Assembly: GCF_963666545.1 (NCBI RefSeq) | Contig: NZ_OY762899.1 | Coordinates: 4,158,365-4,222,364 of the forward strand | Direction of reading: 5' to 3' | Length of the DNA: 64,000 nucleotides | Source of the DNA: an uncultured Bacteroides sp. | GTDB lineage: Bacteria > Bacteroidota > Bacteroidia > Bacteroidales > Bacteroidaceae | In this document: positions 49,281 to 60,200 of the stretch, in pieces | How positions within the stretch are numbered: position 1 is the stretch's first letter | How the letters are laid out: every line of letters starts with the position of its first letter | Notes under the pieces: generated by a model | Seen by the model: only the letters and a program-made list of their open reading frames with translations | Database searches by the model: none | What the model was told of the DNA's origin: nothing | Program-made: the position numbers and the translations under genes

Positions 49281-50498
49281 TTAACGGGTACAGTCTATTG
49301 TGAAAGTATAGGTCGTTCCGTTTATGGGTATGTTAATTGTAATTGTAGTTGCTTTGCAATATCTGATATTGAAATACCCTGCGTACTCGCTTCCATCTTT
49401 AACCGTATTTGATTTCAGGTATTCACTGCTTATTTGTTCTTTTGCACGTTCTTGATTTTGCATGTATTCATCTATTTTTCGTTCAGCATTTTGTTGCGCC
49501 TCATAGGCGGCTGCTCCGTCGTAAGTGTCTGTTTTGCTTTTGCCGTGTGATTTATAATCGTAGGTCGATGTGTTTCTTGAATAAGTATTATTCTTTTGAT
49601 CCCTTCTTCTGCCATATTCTTTGCTTCTTGTTTCTGTGGCCTTTTCGTGTTCGTGATTGTAATACTCTGTGCTGCTAGTAGAATGCCCGGCATCCGATGC
49701 TGCAATATTTTCATTTAATTTGTAAAATACTCCGCTCCACATTTGCTTCGTCTTTACTTTTTTCATGTATTCTTCATATGATAAGATTTCCATGCTTTGA
49801 CTTTTATTTTTGCTACTATTAAATGCGACTGCGCTTATGCTGCTGGGATTGAATAAAACACTTCTTCCTGTTGCATTGTAGATAACGACGTTAGGAGCGT
49901 AGTATTTGCCGAATTCAGTATTAAGAGACAATGATACAGATAAGTATAGTCCGTTGTGCTTGTAATAATGTATGGAATTACCGTTTTCAAAATATGATCC
50001 ATATTCTTTCACTGGGCTGTAGGATATGAAATTGTCTATATCTACAGGTGCTTTCTTGTTGTTTTTATTGAAACTTATTCCGTAGATATTAAAACCGTAT
50101 AACATATCTGTTCCACCTATTAGATCGAACTCGTTGACTGTGTCTGGTAGCCTTTCATATTCTAAACTGAAAAAGTGGTTCTGGATATTAGAGTCAAATA
50201 CCATGTATTTGTTTTCTCCTTCATTGGATAGAGGGAGATTGTAGCTGTTTACTAATTTATGGATTCTATTTGTTGTTCTATCTTTTAATACTGAGTTTTC
50301 ATTTATACTAATGTACTTATTGCCGTTATTAGTACACTTTATGTGGATGATAGTACTAGAGTCTGTATTGTCTATTTGAACTATTTCCAATCCTCTTTCA
50401 TTGTTTTTGCAACTTACGTCTGCGAATTGAGCAGACGTTTTGATACTAATTTGTAGTAATAAACACGTGAAAATTACAATGTAGATGAGTCTATTCAT
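49281..50498 (-). CDS. secreted protein of unknown function
   Basis: A 405-residue protein with a signal peptide (about 1-23, ending TSAQ). The N-terminal 230 residues look beta-rich (NGNKYISINENSVL; LYLSVSLSLNTEFG). Residues about 270-350 are a highly polar, Tyr/Lys/Glu/Ser-rich low-complexity segment, predicted disordered or coiled. The last 40 residues return to beta-strand character (ATTITINIPINGTTYTFTI). No domain recognised and no operon partner. A TATATTTG box on the complement of 50682-50689 lies 184 nt upstream, implying a long leader if used. Confidence 0.7.
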   Translation of the reverse strand: MNRLIYIVIFTCLLLQISIKTSAQFADVSCKNNERGLEIVQIDNTDSSTIIHIKCTNNGNKYISINENSVLKDRTTNRIHKLVNSYNLPLSNEGENKYMVFDSNIQNHFFSLEYERLPDTVNEFDLIGGTDMLYGFNIYGISFNKNNKKAPVDIDNFISYSPVKEYGSYFENGNSIHYYKHNGLYLSVSLSLNTEFGKYYAPNVVIYNATGRSVLFNPSSISAVAFNSSKNKSQSMEILSYEEYMKKVKTKQMWSGVFYKLNENIAASDAGHSTSSTEYYNHEHEKATETRSKEYGRRRDQKNNTYSRNTSTYDYKSHGKSKTDTYDGAAAYEAQQNAERKIDEYMQNQERAKEQISSEYLKSNTVKDGSEYAGYFNIRYCKATTITINIPINGTTYTFTIDCTR

Positions 50499-51054
50499 AC
50501 TGTTTGTTTTTTGTGATTAATATTTGATAGCTTTTAAGTTTTTGTTGTTTAGGTGCTTAGTTATAATTAAAATCATTCGTTTATTTAAATAGTATCGTTA
50601 ATCTGGTTTAGTATTAAGTCGATCATATAATAGTTTACTTAAGTATTTGTGATGATAAATATATTATGTATTTATTGGCTACAAATATAATTGTATTATT
50701 TAAGTAATCTATTCTAATAGTTTGTTAATTTTTGGATTAATAAATAAAAAATAAGTTAAGTCCGATTAATTTATTATGTTAAGGGTTACGATACCTTTTA
50801 ATAGCTTATGAACCCAACCGAACTACCCAGACACAAAGCTATTAAGAAGCTATTTGAAGACAAATTTGAATTTGGGTGACGCATCGTCGAAGTCAGAAAA
50901 AGCCTTTTCGTAGTTTAAGTTGTTAGATATACAGAGTAATAATTCAAAATATGCTTATGTTTAATTGAAGGTAGCTTATTCCCTAAATAAAGAACTTCAA
51001 TGAAAGGTTACCCCCGCATAACCAGAAAATTTTCGAATCAATCTCTAATAAAGA
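50499..51054. other. AT-rich spacer, possible gene debris
   Basis: Mostly AT-rich. A -7 box for the upstream-facing secreted protein lies at 50682-50689 (minus). On the plus strand, 50808-50879 encodes a 23-residue peptide that looks protein-like at its start (MNPTELPRHKAIKKLFEDKF) but ends in a stop with no continuation in other frames, suggesting a truncated remnant. No intact gene, repeat family or RNA recognised. Confidence 0.4.
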
Positions 51055-51653
51055 TTAAGAAATTAATCTCTTGAATGTTTCTTCAAAGAATTGGTTGAAC
51101 CAGCCAAAGGTATGGCTAATGACTTCATGTTTTGCGGATTTCTTTATGTAGATAGCAACGATTTCTCCAAAGTTTGAGTTACCATTTATAAAAGTGATGG
51201 TATCAAATAGGGACAGGTTTTGCTGCATTCGTTTTATTCCTTCATTGAAATTGTATTCTATGATTTCATCGGCAACATCATGACCACCGAACATTTTTCT
51301 CTGCATTACTCTATAGGTACCATCATCTAAAGAAGCCAACCCAAAATAAAAGAGGGAAATTTTATATCCAGCTTCTTTAAACTCATTAATCATGTTTAAG
51401 ATGAGATCATTGGAAAAGTTCGTTTCAAATGCAAAGTCTTTATGTTGTTCAGTGGTATAATCTTTTTGCTTTTGCAATTTGCTAGCTACAGTCCCACTTA
51501 CCCAACGTTCTTTCCATTCGGGGTGCTCTTTCCGTAAATTGAGTCCCAATAGATCGCCATCGAATGACTTTGTATGAATGTAGTAGGGGCATAGTCTGCT
51601 TTTACCAGTCCATTAGGACCTGCAATGACTGTAAACTCTGGGCGTGCTCCCAT
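51055..51653 (-). pseudogene. zeta-toxin-like P-loop kinase gene with frameshift in Walker A
   Basis: Two frames together encode one ATPase/kinase of the zeta-toxin/COG4185 group. The ATG at 51653 starts MGARPEFTVIAGPNG; a missing base near 51607-51609 shifts the frame, and the other frame continues GKSRLCPYYI... into the long ORF ending at 51055. Restored, the P-loop would read GPNGxGKS, followed by FETNFSN and GGHDVADEIIEYNFNEG, both typical of zeta-like toxins. As it stands, translation from the ATG ends after about 51 residues; an internal start would lack the P-loop. The start is 2 nt after the stop of the upstream small gene, as in toxin-antitoxin operons. A sequencing error is possible. 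Confidence 0.8.
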
Positions 51654-51655
51654 GA

Positions 51656-51937
51656 TTATTGGTTTAGTAAATAAGCATATCTGCCTTGCCCCTTATTTGC
51701 AATTCGTGAAATCACTTTGTAACTTCTCTCTTTGCGATTGAACTCTACCAAGTCTTCACTACCATCTGGATTAGCTAAATAGATATTTCCTTTGCTATCT
51801 CTGAATGGTATAGAAATTCCCTTAGACCATCCTTTCAGATAAATACATTCCACCTCTTTCTTAGCTTCTGTATTTATTTGTTTTATGCTTTTGCCATTGG
51901 ACAAAACAATATCTTCTATTTCTGCGTATTCACACAT
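51656..51937 (-). CDS. small protein upstream of zeta-like toxin, putative antitoxin or partner
   Basis: A 93-residue cytoplasmic protein, acidic N-terminal half (MCEYAEIEDIVLSNGK) and beta-rich middle (GISIPFRDSKGNIYLANPDG). No known antitoxin fold recognised. Its stop at 51656-51658 is 2 nt before the toxin-like start, so they are translationally linked. Antitoxin role is inferred only from position and size. A near-match -7 box (TATCTTTA, complement of about 51962-51969) lies upstream. Confidence 0.65.
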   Translation of the reverse strand: MCEYAEIEDIVLSNGKSIKQINTEAKKEVECIYLKGWSKGISIPFRDSKGNIYLANPDGSEDLVEFNRKERSYKVISRIANKGQGRYAYLLNQ

Positions 51938-52029
51938 GGATTATCAATGATTTACTTAATGTAAAGATAAGTAAAAGTCCCCATAACTTTATCAGCTACA
52001 GGGACTTAATATAATACTTAAGCAGTAAT

Positions 52030-53040
52030 TTACTTGCCTAAAGCTTGAGCTACGTCAACAGCTACAGCTACAGTAACACCTACCATTGGGTTGTTACCAA
52101 TGCCTAGGAATCCCATCATTTCTACGTGAGCAGGAACTGATGAAGAACCGGCGAACTGTGCGTCTGAGTGCATACGTCCCATTGTGTCTGTCATACCATA
52201 AGAAGCAGGACCGGCAGCCATGTTGTCTGGGTGAAGCGTACGACCTGTGCCGCCACCTGAAGCAACAGAGAAATATTTCTTACCCATCTCGATACATTCT
52301 TTTTTGTATGTACCAGCAACCGGGTGTTGGAAACGTGTTGGGTTGGTAGAGTTACCTGTGATAGATACGTCTACACCTTCTTTGTGCATGATGGCTACAC
52401 CTTCACGAACATCGTCGGCACCGTAGCATTTTACTTTTGCACGGTTTCCGTCAGAATAAGCGATCTCGCGAACAACTTTCAGTTCTGACGTATAATAGTC
52501 GAATTGAGTCTGTACGTAAGTAAAACCATTGATACGAGAGATGATCTGTGCAGCGTCTTTTCCAAGTCCGTTCAAGATGCAACGAAGTGGTTCTTTGCGA
52601 ACTTTGTCAGCTTTAGCAGCAATCTTGATTGCTCCTTCAGCAGCAGCAAATGATTCGTGTCCTGCAAGGAAAGCGAAACATTTAGTTTCTTCACGAAGTA
52701 GACGGGCGGCGAGGTTACCATGGCCAATACCTACCTTACGGTCAGCGGCTACAGAACCGGGGATGCAGAATGCTTGAAGACCAAGTCCGATTGCTTCAGC
52801 AGCATCAGCAGCTACTTTACATCCTTTTTTCACAGCGATGGCAGCACCTACTACATACGCCCATTTGGCGTTTTCAAAGCAGATAGGCTGAGTTTCTTCA
52901 CACGTTTTATAAGGGTCAAGTCCATTAGCTTCGCATATTGCGTTAGCTTCTTCTATGTCTTTGATGCCGTTAGCGTTCAATAGTTCAATGATACCTTTGA
53001 TACGACGGTCTTGACTTTCAAATTTTACTTCTCTAATCAT
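52030..53040 (-). CDS. GGGtGRT protein
   Basis: A 336-residue cytoplasmic protein from the ATG at 53040, chosen because a strong AAGGAGG lies 10 nt upstream; an in-frame ATG 13 codons earlier has no such site. It is named for the conserved GGGTGRT motif near residue 274. Other conserved stretches are CGPGS-like CIPGSVAADRKVGIGHGN and GNSTNPTRFQHPVAGTYKKE. The family is paired with a NifU-like scaffold gene in Bacteroidota and some Firmicutes; the biochemical role is unknown. Here the scaffold gene is 19 nt upstream on the same strand. Confidence 0.92.
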   Translation of the reverse strand: MIREVKFESQDRRIKGIIELLNANGIKDIEEANAICEANGLDPYKTCEETQPICFENAKWAYVVGAAIAVKKGCKVAADAAEAIGLGLQAFCIPGSVAADRKVGIGHGNLAARLLREETKCFAFLAGHESFAAAEGAIKIAAKADKVRKEPLRCILNGLGKDAAQIISRINGFTYVQTQFDYYTSELKVVREIAYSDGNRAKVKCYGADDVREGVAIMHKEGVDVSITGNSTNPTRFQHPVAGTYKKECIEMGKKYFSVASGGGTGRTLHPDNMAAGPASYGMTDTMGRMHSDAQFAGSSSVPAHVEMMGFLGIGNNPMVGVTVAVAVDVAQALGK

Positions 53041-53059
53041 AGTTTCTTTCCTCCTTATA

Positions 53060-53761
53060 TTATTCGTGACGTGGATCAATGTGTTTAACTGCTCCCTGTT
53101 CCGCTGTTACGCGTCCGTACGTGCCGGTTACTTTCTTTAAAGCTTCGTTAGCATCTGTACCCTTCTTGATTTCATCCATGAACTTGCCCATGTGAACGAA
53201 CTCGTAGCCACAGATTTCGTCATTCTTATCAAGGAAGATGTTTTTGATGTAACCTTCAGCCATTTCAAGGTAACGAGGCCCTTTAGCCAATGTTCCGTAC
53301 AAAGTACCTACCTGGCTGCGAAGACCTTTACCTAAGTCTTCCAAACCTGCACCGATGATAAGACCACCTTCAGAGAAAGCACTCTGAGTACGTCCGTACA
53401 CAATTTGCAGGAATAGCTCGCGCATAGCAGTGTTGATAGCGTCGCAAACAAGGTCGGTGTTCAATGCCTCAAGAATTGTTTTTCCCGGAAGAATTTCGGC
53501 AGCCATTGCTGCAGAGTGAGTCATACCGGAACATCCGATAGTCTCAATTAAAGCTTCCTGGATGATACCTTCTTTAACATTAAGCGTTAACTTGCAAGCA
53601 CCTTGTTGAGGAGCACACCAGCCAACACCATGTGTTAAACCTGAGATGTCAACAATTTCTTTTGATTTTACCCATTTGCCTTCTTCGGGTATGGGAGCCG
53701 GTCCATGATTAGGACCTTTCTTCACAACACACATGTGTTCCACTTCGTGTGAATAAGTCAT
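53060..53761 (-). CDS. NifU-like iron-sulfur cluster assembly scaffold protein
   Basis: A 233-residue protein from the ATG at 53761; the long upstream extension of the open frame has no export or domain character. It is homologous to NifU/IscU N-terminal scaffolds, with Cys in GWCAPQQGACK (about 45-53) and IGCSGMTHSAAMAAEIL (about 76-92) as candidate cluster ligands. The C-terminal half (about 150-233) is an extension not found in IscU. Paired with the GGGtGRT gene 19 nt downstream. Client protein unknown. Confidence 0.88.
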   Translation of the reverse strand: MTYSHEVEHMCVVKKGPNHGPAPIPEEGKWVKSKEIVDISGLTHGVGWCAPQQGACKLTLNVKEGIIQEALIETIGCSGMTHSAAMAAEILPGKTILEALNTDLVCDAINTAMRELFLQIVYGRTQSAFSEGGLIIGAGLEDLGKGLRSQVGTLYGTLAKGPRYLEMAEGYIKNIFLDKNDEICGYEFVHMGKFMDEIKKGTDANEALKKVTGTYGRVTAEQGAVKHIDPRHE

Positions 53762-53821
53762 AATTAGCTCTTTTTTTAATGAAATAATATAAATTTGTAA
53801 CCACAGAAATCTAATTGCCCG

Positions 53822-53829
53822 CAAAGTTA
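53822..53829 (-). promoter_or_regulatory. Bacteroides -7 box TAACTTTG
   Basis: Complement reads TAACTTTG, full match to TAnnTTTG, 60 nt ahead of the scaffold gene; a TTG lies about 20 nt further upstream. Confidence 0.5.
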
Positions 53830-54002
53830 CTCGTTTTATTTGGTTTATGCAATTGAGCCTTGATTCGTTTTTTAAGAAATTAATTAAATAAAAGGCTGTA
53901 AATCTGGCTATTGCAAAGTGGAGATTGCACTTGTCTTCTTTCTGCAATTATATACTCTGTTTTATTGAAGACTTTTTTTAATTACTGCTTTCGCTTGGTC
54001 TG

Positions 54003-54049
54003 AAAAAAGTAAATCCTTGATAATAAAATTACCAAGGATTTACTTTTTT
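54003..54049. terminator. 17-bp hairpin terminator after tRNA-Glu
   Basis: Perfect 17-bp stem (54003-54019 with 54033-54049), A-rich and T-rich at its ends, so it can act in both directions; 14 nt downstream of the tRNA-Glu 3' end. Confidence 0.88.
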
Positions 54050-54063
54050 AGCTTGTCAGCAAG

Positions 54064-54135
54064 TAGTGCGTCCGGGATTCGAACCCGAGTTACCGCCGTG
54101 AGAGGGCGGCGTCCTAGCCACTAGACGAATGCACC
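54064..54135 (-). tRNA. tRNA-Glu (anticodon CTC)
   Basis: A 72-nt cloverleaf on the minus strand: D-arm GTCTAGTGGCTAGGAC, anticodon stem CCGCC/GGCGG with loop CTCTCAC (anticodon CTC), T-arm GGGTTCGAATCCC. The 7-bp acceptor has a G-T first pair and an A-C mismatch at the sixth pair. The 3' CCA is not encoded. Flanked by a -7/-33 promoter and a strong terminator. Confidence 0.92.
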
Positions 54136-54153
54136 ATTATTTCTTTTCGGTTG

Positions 54154-54184
54154 CAAAATTACTAATACTTTTTGAATGAACAAG
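54154..54184 (-). promoter_or_regulatory. tRNA-Glu promoter (CTTG-N19-TAATTTTG)
   Basis: Complement of 54154-54161 reads TAATTTTG; complement of 54181-54184 reads CTTG at N19 spacing. The tRNA begins 18 nt downstream. Confidence 0.6.
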
Positions 54185-54255
54185 CATTTATGTGCAATTA
54201 TATCTGAATTCTTTCATGATCTCTTTGTTAGAAAGAGAAAGCTTTATACTGAATA

Positions 54256-57200
54256 TCATTCAATCATCACCGATTTCATCTGTTCATTTCCATAGAAAGT
54301 AGGAAAGTACATTAATTCTGCTTTTGCCGGATTGAGAGAGTATTTTCCGGTATATCTCGGAATAAGTTCGATGGTGAAGTGATGTTCACCTTTAGTGAGT
54401 TTGTTGCTGAAAATGACAATCTTTTCTTTGAAATATTCTCTATGCACTTCTTGCCAATAGTCACCTCTCTTTTTTGTTTCGTAGGAGCATCCGGCAGGAA
54501 TAGGTATTTCTATTTGAACATATTCGGCATCGGCATCGACTTTTACACTCACTTGGAGTTTAGCTACTTTGCCTGCTTTTAGAGATGAAATGGTATCTTT
54601 ATTTTCCATAAAGATGGTTTTTACTGTAAAGCCTTTCTTTGATTCAGATAACGGTTTTTTATTCCATTCTTGTTGGTAAGCTGTTACGAACAGGGGTAGT
54701 GTACCTTCTTTTTTAATATTGATATTTTTTTTAGATTCTATTTGTTCAGTATAAGGAAATTTTAATATTCTTCGTTCGTTCACATAGATAGATGTTTCTT
54801 TATACTGATCATTTTCACTCAACATATCCGGCATGACCGTTTCAATTATGCGTGACGATTCATAAGTGTTTTGCCATGAACTGCCTTGGCGATGTTCAAA
54901 GAAATAGTTTCTTATATTATTCAGATCCGATTCATGTCCGCCGATATTTTTTAGAAGAGTGTAAGCTATCAGCGTATTTTCTGTATTGTTCTCATAAGGC
55001 AACATGAAGCTGCGGGACTGTGTATCACCTTCTTTCATAATGCCCCAATACATTCCACCAAGCATCGTTTTGCGCGAGTATTGCATCAAGGTATCTATAT
55101 TAATCTGATCTTTCAGTCCAATGATAGACATAGTCAACATTGATTTTAGCCTATCAGTCACAGTAAGGCTTTTTAGCTGCTCGTTAATTTGCTTGAAATA
55201 TAGAACGTAGTCGATTGGAGCATTCATACGTTTTAATAGCATAAGTCTGTCGAGTAATTCTTGTTTGGCCAATGGTATTCTATCCGGAGTAGTTAATCTC
55301 AAATTAGAGAGTCCGTCTTTTAGCTCCGCTTCGAACGTATTACATAAGCTGTTTTTATTCAAATTAGTTTTATATCCTGCATTCTCAGCATCTAGCATCG
55401 CACTTATGACCTGCTTCGATATCCATGATACGGCTTTTTCTTTATTCCACCATCCCCATAAGCCTTCTGAATTGCGATTTTTATTCAAAGAGCTTATCAG
55501 ATTATTAATTTTTTGATCATCTTTAAATTCTTTTCCCAATATCTTAGCAATTCGTTTCTTCGATAGCATCGCTTTAATCTTAGAAGCCATTTGCTCGTTA
55601 CACATATACGGATAACTGTCTATTTTATCAATCTCACGAAGAAATACCTCGAGGCTCGAAACTTCCGCATGAATTGTAGTTATACCTAATGCCGGATCTA
55701 TATTGAGCGTATGTGAGGTTGTATCATTGATGACTCTAAAATCACCATGAGTCTGCAACATGCCCTGTTCAAATATAGGGATAGATTGTTCTTCTCCATC
55801 AAAATAGCCATTCTGCATTTTCAATGAATAAGAGATCGTAAGGCTGTCTCCTGTTTTAGCTTTGACGGGAATATAATCTATATGTGATGTAAGTAGTTTT
55901 ATCTTTTCTTGCTGTATACTTCCTTTTAGATCAATACTTCGATCTACTTCAATAGTATCACCAAAATGATTGGTTATTCGCCCAACAGCATTCAAGCTAT
56001 CGCCTCTAATGGCAAAGCGTGGAGTTGAAAGACGTGCGGTCAGAGCTTTAAAAGATTTTATTGTCATTTGTTTTTTGTCAGTTTGCTTTTTGTTGCCAAT
56101 GGCTATAAAGTAAGCATTCCAAGTTGTGATATCGTCAGGATAGGTAATATCAAATGATGCTTCTCCTTTTATGTTTGTTTTCAACGTTGGTTGCCAGAAA
56201 GCATCATCATGGAAATTCCGGCGCATGGTGTTTCCTCCTTGTGTTGAAGTAGACTCTGCGTTATCACTTTTTTCGGTTGCTACTGTATTCAAAGTTTTAG
56301 TTTGAATCATAATAACACCATCTTTAGCTCTAGCGCCGTATATCGCTGTTGCACTATTATCTTTCAATATATTTAGAGATATAATAGAAGTTGCATCGAT
56401 GTCTTCTAACTTGCCATTATATGGTAAGCCGTTAACTAAAATAAGAGGATTGGAACCTTTTGAATCACTCGAAGAACCTCTAATAGTTAGGCCTGCAATA
56501 CGTCCTTGTAATGTCTGGCTATCTAGTGTAGTATTTGAAGAATTATCATTGATAGTAATAGTAGACCCTGTTAAGAGAGATTTCTGTTCGCTTCCATATC
56601 CAACGACAACCACTTCCTGCAAACTTTGAGAATCCTCATTAAGCACGATTTTATAATTGTAACCTTCTGAGTATTTTACTTTTTTAGGAATATATCCTAT
56701 ATAAGTAAAAGTGATTTCATCGCCTGCTTTTCCTGCCAATTCGAAATATCCGTCTAAGTCGGTAATTGTTCCTACTTTTGTTTTATTTATAGTAGCTGAG
56801 GCTCCAATAATAGGTTCCCCAAAATTATCGTATACTATACCTGTTATGATGCCCTTACGAGCATTACTTCTTTTATAGCTTCCTGTTTCTTGTGCCGGAA
56901 CGCTTATAATACTATCTATCTTAAAAGAATTATTGATGTATGGATTTCGACTAAAAACCTTTCTTGTATCTCGCTGAAATAAATTAAATGCTGTTTTAGC
57001 CAATTTGCTATTGGTGTCATACTCTATAGAGTCTAGTCTAAGGTAATTTTGTCCGTTTGGGTGTAACGTTACTATTTTGCTATATGATGTAGAATCATTG
57101 AGTGCTATAGTTACGACCATATTGCCTACAGATAAGCTGTTGAAATTTCGAGTACCTCCGTAGAACAACTGATAATCTTTGATCTCTTCTTTCTTCTCCG

Positions 57201-60200
57201 GCACAATAAGTATTAAAGAAGGCTTTATGTCCAAACCTTTGGTATCTTTTCCTAGATATAGGCTTAATCGACATTTATTATAATGTCTGTAGTTAAAGTT
57301 GGCAGAACCATTTGAGCTAGACAATGTGGTGATTAAACGCTTATTGAATTGTTCCCGAATGTTACTTGGGGTGAGTAGCTGTTCCTTGAAATTTGTTTTA
57401 GGAATGTATTTTGAAATAGATCGCTGAAAGGGTAAGGCATTCCAGCTTTTTATCTTCTGATAATTGTTATATAAAAGATACTCGTTTCCCCCTTCAATTT
57501 CTATATTTGAGACGAGTTTATCATCTATATATAGCGATGCCATATTAGTGATACCATTCATGGAATTGCGCGAAGGAAAGGGCCCTGCGAGAATAGCCGA
57601 ATTTATAGATCCTCTCAATGTATTATTATAACTATTTCTCGGCGTGTTGTTTAGATAATAATGAATGTTTCCTGAACTAATATAAGCCGGTAGTTCTAAA
57701 TTTGCCCTTAAGTTAGGTAGATCTAATCTACCAAAGGTATTGTTCACCGTTATTAATTGCGATGACAATTGCTCAACCTCTTTTTCATTTAATTCATTTT
57801 GCTCTTTCTTCTTTAATAGTTTAGATACCAGTACAAATGGATCGGTGTCTTCATCTTGAACAGCTTTACGAACATAAGGAGTTTTAGCATCAAAAGATAG
57901 AATATTTTTTGCTCCCTTTTGAATGTTTACATTATATACAAGTATTTCTCGGTCATGCGTACGAAATTTCAGATTGTGTTTACCTGGCGTTACACAGAAC
58001 GAATATACGTCAAGTTGCTGTGCCTGATCAAAATAATATAACCGTTGGTCAATCCATAACATATGTACTCCTTGTAAAACTCCATCTATAACGATGTATG
58101 GTGAAATTTGAGTTGTACCATCAATACTAGGCTCTGCATATGAATAATAGGTGTTTGGGTATAAGAATTTGTAATACTCGATGGTATCCAATGCCATCGT
58201 ATTTTTCCATTTTCCCCATTGCATATCAACATTTCCAGCAATGGAATTTTCTTCTGGATTATACCTTTTATCTGCAAATGCTTTGGCATGTATATATTTC
58301 CCTTTTATCGCTAAATCAGGCATTGAGTAGCTTTCAAATTTGGAAGTAAATGAATAGGCGGTAACATCAACGTTGCTCACAGGCTTTCTTTTCTTATCAG
58401 TTACCGATATCAGAATATTCGCTTTTTGTCCTGGATATACGGAGGTTGGAGTAGAAACATCTATTGATATATTCTTCTCAGTGAAAGGAAGAGATTGCCT
58501 GATGTTTTTGCTCTCTTCTCCGAAAAGATAAGATAGTTGCATACTATAACCTTCCTCACTTTTAGCCTTTACTGAGTAATTTAATTGTGTTGTGTACCCT
58601 TTTGCAATTTCTTTATTTTTTTTGCGTACAGCATACCAAAACGGAATTTGTGCAGGATTATCCACAATGAGATATATCGAATCGTTTTGGCGATAGAATT
58701 TGTATGCAAGTTGATCTTCTCTTATATCGTCTAAAAAATAAGTTTTTGTAGTATGTTTTGTTTTTACTGTAACGTCTGATGCTATCCAAGATACCGGCAT
58801 GGAGTGTGGCAGCATTACAGAATCGACAGATAATATTGATCCATTTTCTCCGTCAACACTAATTTCAGCCATTATTTCTTGCGATTGGCCTTTATTCAAC
58901 TCTTTCATCATCAAGATGCCTTTCGATAAAGAGAAGTCAATCGTATAATCATCCGCTTTCTGTGAAAGTCTTTTTGATAAAGTTCTTTTTTCGTTATCAG
59001 CACTCAGGTATGTGCATTTTGCTTGATAGTTGATAGATACATTTGCAGGGAAGATAGAGTCGGGTAAGATAATTTCTTTTTCTGATAATCCGTTCATATC
59101 TATTGTCTGTGTCCATAGTGTGTCGGGGATAAAAACTGACTGTGATTTTTTCATCTTGTATTGATCAAATGGATCGGGTGTGACTAGAATCTCTATTTTA
59201 CCATCATACACAGCCATCTCGTTTTCGTCTGTTACTTTAAACTTTAGCTTGATCGAATCTCCTTTTTCGTACTCTTCTTTATTCGTTTGTGCTGTGAAAT
59301 GAAGACTTTTCAGTTCATAATCTTCGTATCTAAACTGGGATGTGACTTCGTTGTCTCTGTCTTTTATTGTTTTTAAAGCGATTGTATAATTATTATCTAA
59401 CTTCAGATTCAGATTATCCGATAGTTTAAATTGATATGTGTACATTCCTTGACGGTAGGGCATAAGGTTTGCTAATGTGGTGTCTATCTTATTCGGATAA
59501 TAACTGAGTAGTTTTAGATCAACAGCCTTATCATAAGGTTTTCCGTTATGATTAGTCATGTAAGCTTTCAGTTTTACTGTTTCTCCTGGTTTATACTTTG
59601 GCTTGTTGAATACAATAAATCCTTTATATTTATTTTTTGTCGGACGATCATTAGGATTGAAGAGGTTGTGAAAATTATATTTCATTTTGCCCCATATTGT
59701 TTTAAATAGGTTGCTTTTATAATGATATGGACTTTGCTTTTCTATTTCAATATAATGATAAACTCCTTTATTGTTGACTTCTATTATTTGCTTGTCTTTT
59801 GTATTCTTTATGTTGTAAGTCTGGGTGTTTCTATTGAATTTGAACGCTTTTGAACCGCATCTCACTGTGGCATCATCCACTATATTGCCTAATGAATCGT
59901 ATAGGCAAAGCATCATTTTTTCGGCTGTTACAATTTTAAAGTATAAATCGTCGACGATATGATCTGTATACACAAGCTGGTTACCTTCTGCCTTCACAAT
60001 CACATAATTGCCTCGAGGAAGTTTGGGTACATTGCCGTTTAGAGGGATTTTATTAACTAACGATCGTAGCATATCCTCTTCAATCTTCTTATTTTGAAGG
60101 TGCATTTTGCGTAAATCATCTTTGCTTATTCTATATATATATCGCTCTACAGAGTTACGTCTACTGTCGGATAGTCGGGTTTGTCCAAATGCGACAACAG

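Noticed and set aside
48942-49303. Two small plus-strand ORFs after the M13 peptidase
   Set aside because: They overlap the terminator hairpin and each other, are Phe/Leu-rich and lack any start signal.
53762-53947. N-terminal extension of the scaffold protein
   Set aside because: The open frame runs on upstream, but the -7 box at 53822-53829 lies within it and the conserved domain begins at the ATG at 53761.
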